Shown here in pieces: positions 1 to 5,713 of a stretch of 13,138 nt of DNA (positions are counted from its first letter, which is position 1; every line of letters begins with the position of its first letter). The notes beneath the pieces were generated by a model that was not told the origin of the DNA, ran no database searches, and worked only from the letters and a program-made list of their open reading frames with translations. The stretch lies in NCBI GenBank assembly GCA_020860025.1, contig JAJBVC010000009.1:1-13138 (forward strand). The letters are read 5' to 3'. This DNA comes from Clostridiales bacterium. Lineage in GTDB: Bacteria > Bacillota > Clostridia > Oscillospirales > Acutalibacteraceae. A program made the translations under genes and the position numbers.

Positions 1-114
1 GAAAATATAGTTGCAACTTTACCGCAGGAAACTTATAATGAAAGTGAATTTTGCACCCAGGTTGAAAACAGCATTGTCGTCAGTGCTGTGAATGAATATA
101 ATCCGCTTTTATAA
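1..114 (+). CDS. C-terminal end of an unidentified protein (partial)
   Basis: An open frame enters from the left edge in frame 1 and ends at TAA (112-114), giving 37 residues that finish in NEYNPLL. The reading frame is uninterrupted and its codon use matches the downstream genes, so it is probably the real 3' end of a gene whose start lies outside the window. No family motif is recognisable in so short a tail. It lies 81 bases upstream of pgsA on the same strand, with no clear terminator between, so co-transcription is possible. Confidence 0.6.
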   Translation, partial: ENIVATLPQETYNESEFCTQVENSIVVSAVNEYNPLL

Positions 115-195
115 TATTTTTTATAATATTTAAAGATGTTTCGCCTCTTATCGGCGGCGGATTCACTCTTGATTTAAGCGACGGAGGTAAAAATA

Positions 196-825
196 ATGGA
201 TGATTTCAAAAAAAATATAAGTGAGCTTTTTGAGGGCTGGAATACAATTCCAAACTGGCTGTCTTTTATAAGAATTGCTCTTATACCCGTGTTTGTTGTA
301 CTCTTTCTTAAGGGTTACGTTCTTGTGGCTGTTATTATAATGATATGCACTGCGTTTACAGACCTTTTTGACGGCAAGATTGCACGGAAGTTCAACCAGG
401 TCTCAAATCTCGGAAAACTGCTTGACCCTATTGCAGATAAACTTTCGCAAATGGCTATAGTAATCGTTCTTATCGTTACATATTGGGATAATGCGATTCG
501 TTATCTTTTTATGTTCTTTATTGCAAAAGAGCTGATTATGATTTTAGGCGGCGCTCTCCTTCTTTCAAAGGGACTGAGGCCGACTGCCGCTGAAATATGG
601 GGCAAGGTCGCTACAAATGTCTTTTATATCGCAATGATTTTCATTCTTGCATTCGGAAAAGACGGCGCACTGTGCGACATAACAGGCTTTACATTGCCCA
701 ATGTTGTTACGTGGATTTTAGTTACAATATCGGCAATATGCACTTTAATTTCACTGCTCGGATACGCTCCGGGATTTATCCGTCAGTTGAAAGAAAATAA
801 AAATCAGCCCAATTCTGATAAATAA
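196..825 (+). CDS. pgsA: CDP-diacylglycerol--glycerol-3-phosphate 3-phosphatidyltransferase
   Basis: This integral membrane enzyme makes phosphatidylglycerophosphate from CDP-diacylglycerol and glycerol-3-phosphate, the committed step to phosphatidylglycerol and cardiolipin. The CDP-alcohol phosphatidyltransferase signature is complete: D56, D59-G60, A63-R64, G73, D77 and D81, with the usual spacing, where the acidic residues bind the catalytic metals. The N-terminal NTIPNWLSFIRI segment is typical of PgsA, and several hydrophobic segments follow (about 28-54, 84-100, 105-125, 138-156 and 170-190). The length of 209 residues is only slightly above the family norm. The start is supported by GGAGGT at 183-188, 7 bases before the ATG. 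It precedes the ClpE-like gene by about 48 bases. The family is clear; assignment to PgsA over other CDP-alcohol transferases rests on the N-terminal motif and the similarity of the whole. Confidence 0.93.
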   Translation: MDDFKKNISELFEGWNTIPNWLSFIRIALIPVFVVLFLKGYVLVAVIIMICTAFTDLFDGKIARKFNQVSNLGKLLDPIADKLSQMAIVIVLIVTYWDNAIRYLFMFFIAKELIMILGGALLLSKGLRPTAAEIWGKVATNVFYIAMIFILAFGKDGALCDITGFTLPNVVTWILVTISAICTLISLLGYAPGFIRQLKENKNQPNSDK

Positions 826-842
826 TTTTTTCTTATTGGGCT
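806..842 (+). other. Stem-loop spanning the pgsA stop codon
   Basis: The 8-base arms AGCCCAAT (806-813) and ATTGGGCT (835-842) are perfect complements separated by 21 bases that contain the pgsA stop codon. There is no T-tract after the second arm, so it is not a standard intrinsic terminator. It could attenuate read-through into the ClpE-like gene or protect the pgsA mRNA end. The function is inference only. Confidence 0.35.
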
Positions 843-873
843 TAATATATTAACTACTTTCAGAGGTGATTTG

Positions 874-3183
874 ATGAAACAGCAAATGTGTTCACGCTGC
901 GGCGAAAGACCCGCTGTCGTATTCATACAAAAAATGGAGGGTGACAAGGTAACTCCCGAGGGACTTTGTATAAAATGCGCAAGAGAGCTTAACGTAGGCT
1001 CAATCAATCAGATGATTGACAAGATGGGCATTTCCGATGAAGAGCTTGAAATGGCTTCCGAACAAATGACAAGCTTTATGGAAAATATGGAAGATTTCAA
1101 TTTTGAAAATCTCGGCGAAATGTTTGACCCCGAAAATATGGAAGGCGCTCAAACCTTGCCTATTTCAAATTTGTTCGGCGGCGACGCTCTTGAAACGCAG
1201 AATGATACGGATAATAAAGGAAATTCAAAAAAGCGATCAAAGCGTCCTAAAAAGAATTCTCAGGACGATTCGAGAAAGTTCCTTAACATGTATTGCAACA
1301 ATCTTACACAGCGTGCCAAGGAGGGCAAAATCGATAATATAATCGGCAGGGAAAGCGAGATTGCCCGTACTATTCAGATTCTTTGCCGTCGTACAAAGAA
1401 TAACCCTTGTTTAATCGGCGAGCCGGGTGTCGGCAAAACAGCGATAGCAGAGGGACTTGCAATAAAAATAGCCAAGGGAGAGGTTCCCGCACGCCTTGCC
1501 GATAAAGAAATCTATTTGCTCGATTTAACCGCTCTTGTTGCCGGAACGCAGTTCAGAGGTCAGTTTGAGGGCAGAATTAAAGGCCTTGTTGACGAGGTTA
1601 AGCACGAGGGCAATATTATTCTTTTTATTGATGAGATTCATAATCTTGTCGGTACCGGTGACTCAGAGGGAACAATGAATGCCGCCAATATTCTCAAGCC
1701 TGCTTTGTCACGAGGAGAAATTCAGGTTATCGGCGCAACGACGTTTAACGAGTATCGTAAGTATATTGAAAAGGACGCTGCGCTTGAACGCCGATTCCAG
1801 CCTGTTAAAATTGAAGAACCTTCTATTGATGACGCTTATCGTATGCTTTTGGGAATTAAAAATTATTATGAGGATTACCATAAGGTTCAGATTTCCGATT
1901 CGTTGGTTTATAAGGCTGTTACAATGTCAGAGCGTTTTGTTACGGACAGGTATTTGCCCGATAAGGCTATAGATTTGCTCGATGAAAGCTGCACAAGCGC
2001 TAATTTGAGAAATCCTGCAATCAGCCAATATCAGATTAAACTCGATAAAAAGAAAATGCTTGAGGAGAACATAGATAAGCTCTCATCTCCCGAAGAAAAC
2101 GATGTTATTGATTATGAGCTTATCACGAAGCTTAAAAGCGAGATTTTCCAGCTCGACGCCGAATTACCTGAGCTTAAAGAAAAAGCGGCTGATAATCAGG
2201 TCTTAGAGGCTGATTTGGCAAAGGTTATTTCTCTTTGGACAGGTATTCCCGCAACTAAGATTGAAGAAACAGACGTTCAAAAGCTTGCTTCACTCGAAGA
2301 TGAGCTTAAATCGCATATCATAGGTCAAGACGACGCTATCGAAAAGGTTGCAAATGCTGTTCGCCGTGGCAGAATACAAATAAGCCCTAAGAAAAGACCT
2401 CAGTCGTTTATCTTTGTAGGGCCTACGGGCGTAGGTAAAACCGAGCTTGTTAAAAGACTTGCCGATGCACTTTTCGATACTCCCGACAGTCTTATCCGTC
2501 TTGATATGTCGGAGTTTATGGAAAAATTCAGTGTTTCAAGAATTATAGGCTCTCCTCCGGGATATGTAGGCTATGACGATGCGGGTCAGTTAACCGAAAA
2601 AGTTCGCAGAAAGCCGTACAGCGTTATCCTTTTTGATGAGATTGAAAAGGCTCATAAGGATGTGCTTAATATACTTTTGCAAATCCTTGATGAGGGCAGA
2701 ATTACAGACGCACAGGGAAGAACTGTTAATTTTGAAAATACGGTTATAATAATGACTTCAAATGCAGGTTCGACAGATTCTGCCGCTCTCGGCTTTAATA
2801 AAACGACAGCCGATGTTAATAAAGAAGTTACGATGAAAGCTCTTGAGCGTTTTCTTCGTCCCGAATTTCTCGGAAGAGTTGATGAAATTGTTGTATTTAA
2901 CCAGCTTTCCCACGATGATTTTGAGAAAATTGCGTGTCTAATGCTTGACGAGCTTGTTGAAAGCTTGAAAGATAAGGCGATAGAGCTTAAATATGATGAG
3001 AGTGTTCCCGTATTTCTTGCAAAGGAAGCGTTTGGCTCCAAGAAAAATGCACGAGGCTTGCGTGACGCTGTTCGCAGACTCGTTGAGGAAAAGCTTGCAA
3101 ACGCAATAGTTTTCAATCAGGATGTAAAAATTGAGCGCTTTACGTTGTCCGCAAGTGAAAAAATTGAAATAAAAATCAACTAA
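874..3183 (+). CDS. clpE: ClpE-like AAA+ ATPase (Clp protease unfoldase) with N-terminal zinc finger
   Basis: This is an HSP100/Clp ATPase of 769 residues with two AAA+ modules. Residues 6-35 form a four-cysteine zinc finger (C6, C9, C32, C35) in place of the duplicated Clp-N domain of ClpC, which points to ClpE. A methionine-rich acidic linker (about 45-100) and a basic stretch (about 115-125) follow. AAA1 has Walker A GEPGVGKT (182-189) and Walker B with D253-E254. A short coiled middle region comes next. AAA2 has Walker A GPTGVGKT (516-523) and Walker B ILFDEIEKAH (D588-E589). The LGF tripeptide at 639-641 lies where ClpP-docking loops carry [LIV]-G-[FL], so ClpP partnership is likely. The ATG at 874 is preferred over the in-frame TTG at 871 because AGAGGTG (862-868) is then 5 bases away. 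No CtsR heptad operator is visible upstream. It is longer than B. subtilis ClpE as I recall it, because of the linker. Confidence 0.88.
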   Translation: MKQQMCSRCGERPAVVFIQKMEGDKVTPEGLCIKCARELNVGSINQMIDKMGISDEELEMASEQMTSFMENMEDFNFENLGEMFDPENMEGAQTLPISNLFGGDALETQNDTDNKGNSKKRSKRPKKNSQDDSRKFLNMYCNNLTQRAKEGKIDNIIGRESEIARTIQILCRRTKNNPCLIGEPGVGKTAIAEGLAIKIAKGEVPARLADKEIYLLDLTALVAGTQFRGQFEGRIKGLVDEVKHEGNIILFIDEIHNLVGTGDSEGTMNAANILKPALSRGEIQVIGATTFNEYRKYIEKDAALERRFQPVKIEEPSIDDAYRMLLGIKNYYEDYHKVQISDSLVYKAVTMSERFVTDRYLPDKAIDLLDESCTSANLRNPAISQYQIKLDKKKMLEENIDKLSSPEENDVIDYELITKLKSEIFQLDAELPELKEKAADNQVLEADLAKVISLWTGIPATKIEETDVQKLASLEDELKSHIIGQDDAIEKVANAVRRGRIQISPKKRPQSFIFVGPTGVGKTELVKRLADALFDTPDSLIRLDMSEFMEKFSVSRIIGSPPGYVGYDDAGQLTEKVRRKPYSVILFDEIEKAHKDVLNILLQILDEGRITDAQGRTVNFENTVIIMTSNAGSTDSAALGFNKTTADVNKEVTMKALERFLRPEFLGRVDEIVVFNQLSHDDFEKIACLMLDELVESLKDKAIELKYDESVPVFLAKEAFGSKKNARGLRDAVRRLVEEKLANAIVFNQDVKIERFTLSASEKIEIKIN

Positions 3184-3197
3184 TTTAAAAAAAGTAC

Positions 3198-3226
3198 TTG
3201 ACACTTCGGCGGTCTTTAGTTATAAT
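3198..3226 (+). promoter_or_regulatory. Promoter of the tRNA cluster with overlapping dyad
   Basis: A perfect sigma-A-type promoter is present: TTGACA (3198-3203), a 17-base spacer and TATAAT (3221-3226). It lies just after the ClpE-like gene, with expected transcription start near 3233, about 9 bases before tRNA-Gly. An imperfect inverted repeat, CGGCGGTC (3207-3214) and GACCGTCG (3230-3237), with one G/T mismatch, brackets the -10 box. Confidence 0.9.
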
Positions 3227-3241
3227 AATGACCGTCGCAAT

Positions 3242-3315
3242 GCGGGTGTAGTTCAATGGTAGAATCCCAGCCTTCCAAGCTGGTCGTGTGGGTTCGATTC
3301 CCATCACCCGCTCCA
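3242..3315 (+). tRNA. tRNA-Gly(TCC)
   Basis: The acceptor arms GCGGGTG (3242-3248) and CACCCGC (3305-3311) pair fully. Anticodon stem CCAGC/GCTGG encloses loop CTTCCAA, with TCC at 3274-3276. The T-loop is TTCGATT. The discriminator base is T and CCA is encoded (3313-3315). It reads GGA and related glycine codons and is the first gene of the five-tRNA cluster. Confidence 0.97.
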
Positions 3316-3321
3316 CTTTTT

Positions 3322-3398
3322 GCGCTGATAGCTCAGCTGGATAGAGCAACTGCCTTCTAAGCAGTAGGTCGGGGGTTCGAGTCCCTCTCAGCGCACCA
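3322..3398 (+). tRNA. tRNA-Arg(TCT)
   Basis: Acceptor arms GCGCTGA (3322-3328) and TCAGCGC (3388-3394) pair perfectly. Anticodon stem ACTGC/GCAGT encloses loop CTTCTAA, giving anticodon TCT (reads AGA/AGG). The T-loop is TTCGAGT and CCA is encoded. Position 37 is A, so it is a candidate for the t6A/ct6A modification that the nearby TcdA completes. It lies 6 bases after tRNA-Gly. Confidence 0.97.
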
Positions 3399-3414
3399 TT
3401 AAGCTGAGTATAAC

Positions 3415-3432
3415 AGCGCTTCGGTGCTTTTT
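3415..3432 (+). terminator. Possible weak internal terminator or processing hairpin between tRNA-Arg and tRNA-His
   Basis: AGCGC (3415-3419), a TTCG tetraloop and GTGCT (3424-3428, one G-T wobble) are followed by a T run that starts with the last stem base (3428-3432). The stem is only 5 bp, so any termination would be partial. No separate promoter for the downstream tRNAs was recognised, so it may instead be a processing or attenuation element inside one transcript. Confidence 0.4.
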
Positions 3433-3438
3433 ATATAT

Positions 3439-3516
3439 GGTGGGATTAGTTCAGTTGGTTAGAGCGCCAGTTTGTGGCACTGGAGGTCATCGGTTCGAAT
3501 CCGATATCCCACCCCA
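3439..3516 (+). tRNA. tRNA-His(GTG)
   Basis: Acceptor arms GTGGGAT (3440-3446) and ATCCCAC (3506-3512) pair perfectly. The preceding G at 3439 is the extra G-1 required by histidyl-tRNA synthetase and faces discriminator C (3513). CCA is encoded. Anticodon stem CCAGT/ACTGG encloses loop TTGTGGC with anticodon GTG. If G-1 is not counted, the gene begins at 3440. Confidence 0.97.
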
Positions 3517-3539
3517 CTTTTTATAATTGCCCTAAACAA

Positions 3540-3614
3540 TGGGGTGTAGCCAAGCGGTAAGGCAACGGACTTTGACTCCGTCATGCGTGGGTTCGAATCC
3601 CGCCTCCCCAGCCA
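3540..3614 (+). tRNA. tRNA-Gln(TTG) with a U6-U67 acceptor mismatch
   Basis: Anticodon stem ACGGA/TCCGT encloses loop CTTTGAC, giving anticodon TTG (reads CAA/CAG). The body closely resembles Firmicutes tRNA-Gln. Acceptor TGGGGTG (3540-3546) faces CTCCCCA (3604-3610). All pairs form except T3545 against T3605 (positions 6 and 67). The T-stem is GTGGG/CCCGC with one wobble. The discriminator is G and CCA is encoded (3612-3614). Confidence 0.95.
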
Positions 3615-3615
3615 A

Positions 3616-3636
3616 ACACCTCTACAATAGGGGTGT
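3616..3636 (+). other. Stem-loop between tRNA-Gln and tRNA-Lys
   Basis: ACACCTCTA (3616-3624) pairs with TAGGGGTGT (3628-3636) over 9 bp, with one wobble and a CAA triloop. It fills most of the spacer between the two tRNAs and has no T-tract. It is therefore more likely an RNA processing or spacing element than a terminator. Confidence 0.5.
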
Positions 3637-3640
3637 ATAC

Positions 3641-3716
3641 GATCCATTAGCTCAGATGGCAGAGCACTTGACTTTTAATCAAGGTGTCCGGGGTTCGACT
3701 CCCCGATGGGTCACCA
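3641..3716 (+). tRNA. tRNA-Lys(TTT)
   Basis: Acceptor arms GATCCAT (3641-3647) and ATGGGTC (3707-3713) pair with one G-T wobble; here the final C of the 3' arm is at 3712 and the discriminator A at 3713. Anticodon stem CTTGA/TCAAG encloses loop CTTTTAA, giving anticodon TTT (reads AAA/AAG). The T-arm CGGGG/CCCCG is perfect and CCA is encoded at 3714-3716. A37 follows the anticodon, so it should be a t6A/ct6A substrate. It is the last tRNA before the terminator. Confidence 0.97.
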
Positions 3717-3719
3717 AAA

Positions 3720-3763
3720 AAACTCTTGAAATTCCTTTTGGGATGTTTCAAGAGTTTCTTTTT
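3720..3763. terminator. Bidirectional intrinsic terminator between the tRNA cluster and the GH43 gene
   Basis: A 12-bp perfect stem, AAACTCTTGAAA (3720-3731) and TTTCAAGAGTTT (3746-3757), is followed on the + strand by CTTTTTAA. It is preceded by an A run from 3716 that becomes a U-tract on the - strand. It can therefore end both the tRNA transcript and the convergent GH43 transcript, whose stop codon is at 3769-3771. Confidence 0.93.
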
Positions 3764-3768
3764 AATAA

Positions 3769-4707
3769 TCAATATTCAACCGTAACCGTATCGAGAGTAG
3801 GGGCTGACGTTAAAATTTTACCGCTATCATCAAAGTTTATTTTATCGTACGCAAGAAGCTGAACATCTTTTTGATTTTCGAGCGTAATATGATAAGCTGT
3901 CCATAACTCATCATCAATACCTATAAATACAGAGTTGTGACCGCTTTGAATGATTTTGCCTTTAGGCTTTATAATCGGATTTCTTTCGTCTTTAATCCAC
4001 GGGCCGTTTATATTGTCGCTGTAAGAAACGCCTACTTCATATGAACGGGTAAACGAGGAATAAAAACAGTAGTATTTTTTGTTATGCTTAAATATAAAAG
4101 GCGCTTCAATCTTAGTGTCCCATCCGTTTTCCGACGGCTTGACAATGCTGATTTCTTTTCCTTTGACGCAGCAATTTTCAAGGTCAATTTCAAGTGCAAA
4201 AATGCCAAGATTATTGCAAAATGAAATATAAGTTTTATTATCATCATCTGTAAAGAGATTTGCGTCGTTTCCGCTTACGCTGTCAACATTTTCAAGCTTT
4301 GGAAAATAAGATGAAACAAGCGGCGTTTTTTTATTAAGAATTTTGTATTCGCCGTTAATCTGTTCGCTTACCGCCACAAGAGGGTTTTGACCTATTTTAA
4401 GGTCGTCGTTTCGACAGTTGACCGTAAGAAAAAATTTGCCGTTTTTCTTATGAATTTCAGGAGCCCACCAGTAATCTCTGAACCAGTCGTCATCTTTTGC
4501 GTCTGAGCGTTTTAATATAAATTTTTCCTCTTTGAAATGCAGCAGGTCGTCACTGCTCCAAAGCATAACGCCTTTGCTTTTTCCGTTCCAATACGGCGGC
4601 GTTGTGCCGGTTAAATAATATTTTCCGTTTTCAAAAATTATAAACGGGTCACGTATATTTTTTACGGTATCGGCGCTTATCGGATTTTTATATTTAAATT
4701 GTTTCAT
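3769..4707 (-). CDS. Cytoplasmic glycoside hydrolase, GH43-type five-bladed beta-propeller
   Basis: The 312-residue protein fits a single-domain GH43 enzyme (arabinofuranosidase, xylosidase or related, inverting mechanism). The candidate catalytic residues are in order: base D20 in IRDPFII, the pKa-modulating D148 in SGNDANLFTDDDNKTY, and acid E201 in KIEAPFIF followed by the blade motif KYYCFYS. The WWAPEIHKKNGKFFL segment (80-94) is another typical propeller blade. There is no signal peptide or carbohydrate-binding module, so it should act inside the cell on imported oligosaccharides. The ATG at 4705-4707 has GAGGTGA a few bases upstream on the - strand. Substrate cannot be told from sequence alone. 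A GPH symporter about 1 kb away, across tcdA, could supply substrate; that link is inference. Confidence 0.85.
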   Translation of the reverse strand: MKQFKYKNPISADTVKNIRDPFIIFENGKYYLTGTTPPYWNGKSKGVMLWSSDDLLHFKEEKFILKRSDAKDDDWFRDYWWAPEIHKKNGKFFLTVNCRNDDLKIGQNPLVAVSEQINGEYKILNKKTPLVSSYFPKLENVDSVSGNDANLFTDDDNKTYISFCNNLGIFALEIDLENCCVKGKEISIVKPSENGWDTKIEAPFIFKHNKKYYCFYSSFTRSYEVGVSYSDNINGPWIKDERNPIIKPKGKIIQSGHNSVFIGIDDELWTAYHITLENQKDVQLLAYDKINFDDSGKILTSAPTLDTVTVEY

Positions 4708-4727
4708 AAGCTCACCTCAACTGTAAT

Positions 4728-4755
4728 TTTATATATAATTGGAATATTATGTCAA
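4728..4755 (-). promoter_or_regulatory. Promoter of the GH43 gene
   Basis: Read on the - strand, TTGACA (4750-4755) and TATAAA (4728-4733) are separated by 16 bases. The start should fall near 4721, leaving a short leader that contains the GAGGTGA ribosome binding site (about 4712-4718). No operator dyad was recognised. Confidence 0.7.
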
Positions 4756-4816
4756 GTAATATGCGCTTTGTTTATATTTTTTTAATAAAAAATTTATCTA
4801 AATATTGAACTTGCTA

Positions 4817-4845
4817 TTGTAAATTTAATCAAAACGTGAGATAAT
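4817..4845 (+). promoter_or_regulatory. Putative promoter of tcdA and the GPH symporter gene
   Basis: TTGTAA (4817-4822), a 17-base spacer and GATAAT (4840-4845) are preceded by an extended -10 TG at 4837-4838. It points into tcdA and leaves a leader of about 75 bases, AT-rich and without an obvious strong hairpin. The -35 is imperfect. Confidence 0.55.
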
Positions 4846-4926
4846 GGTTATAAAATTTTAGTGCTTAAAATGATAATTTATCTTTTTACATATTTAGGTT
4901 ATTAAATATATTCGGGAAGTTCAGGT

Positions 4927-5685
4927 ATGCTAAATCAGTTTTCAAGAACTCAGATGCTTTTGGGACAAGAGGCAATGCAAAGCCTTGCAAAAAGCAGAGT
5001 TGCAATTTTCGGTATAGGCGGGGTCGGCGGAAATACGGCTGAGGCTTTAGTCAGAAGCGGAATCGGCGCTGTTGATTTAATAGATAATGATAAAATCAGC
5101 ATTACAAATATTAACCGCCAGATTTTCGCAACGATGAAAACTATCGGCGAATATAAGGTTGACGCAGCCGAGGCTCGTTTACTTGAAATCAATCCCGACG
5201 TTAAAGTCACTAAGCATAAAAAGTTTTATATGCCTGACACTCAAAACGAATTTGATTTTACAAAATATGATTATATTGTTGATGCGATTGATACGGTCAC
5301 AGGCAAAATAACACTTGCAAAAAACGCTCAAAAATACGGCGTTGCGATTATAAGTTCAATGGGTGCCGGCAATAAGCTTGACCCTACTAAATTTGAGGTT
5401 GCCGATATTTATGATACGTCGGTATGCCCCTTGGCAAGAACGATGAGGAGAGAGCTTAAAAAGTGTGGGATTAAAAAGCTCAAGGTGGTTTATTCAAAAG
5501 AGCCTGCCTTGACTCCGATAGGCGATACGGCAATAAGCTGTAACGATAAAAGCGAATATTCTTTTGATACTGCAAATGATTCTGTTCAAAGGCGTCAGGT
5601 GCCCGGCAGTAATGCCTTTGTACCTCCGACAGTCGGTCTGATTATTGCGGGAGAAGTTATAAAGGATATTGCGATAAGACGGTAA
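4927..5685 (+). CDS. tcdA: tRNA threonylcarbamoyladenosine dehydratase (ThiF/E1-like family)
   Basis: TcdA uses ATP to cyclise N6-threonylcarbamoyladenosine (t6A37) to ct6A in tRNAs that read ANN codons. The 252-residue protein has the E1-like ATP-binding Rossmann motif GIGGVGGNTAEALVRSGIG (29-47), DNDKISITNINRQ (53-65), the VDAID segment (118-122), and the TcdA-type stretch MGAGNKLDPTKFEVADIYDT with SVCPLARTMRRELKK (145-179). This combination separates TcdA from ThiF, MoeB and HesA. It lacks a C-terminal rhodanese or sulfur-carrier domain. The ATG at 4927 follows GGGAAG (4914-4919). The gene ends 28 bases before the GPH symporter gene and probably shares its transcript. The tcdA name here is the tRNA enzyme, not the clostridial toxin. 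Confidence 0.92.
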   Translation: MLNQFSRTQMLLGQEAMQSLAKSRVAIFGIGGVGGNTAEALVRSGIGAVDLIDNDKISITNINRQIFATMKTIGEYKVDAAEARLLEINPDVKVTKHKKFYMPDTQNEFDFTKYDYIVDAIDTVTGKITLAKNAQKYGVAIISSMGAGNKLDPTKFEVADIYDTSVCPLARTMRRELKKCGIKKLKVVYSKEPALTPIGDTAISCNDKSEYSFDTANDSVQRRQVPGSNAFVPPTVGLIIAGEVIKDIAIRR

Positions 5686-5713
5686 CCGTCTGTGACTTTG
5701 AAAAGAGATAGCG

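Noticed and set aside
2652..3116. 154-residue open frame on the - strand inside the ClpE-like gene
   Set aside because: It is fully antisense to the conserved AAA2 domain, is Ser/Arg-rich as antisense shadows are, and has no supporting start signals.
3459..3862. Open frames on both strands across the tRNA cluster (3459-3647 on the - strand, 3539-3862 on the + strand)
   Set aside because: They lie within the tRNA genes and the terminator. Their peptides match the familiar spurious translations of tRNA clusters, and they lack ribosome binding sites.
4708..4926. Possible small gene or riboswitch in the AT-rich gap between the GH43 gene and tcdA
   Set aside because: No open frame with a ribosome binding site and no strong stem-loop structure was seen; divergent promoters account for the gap.
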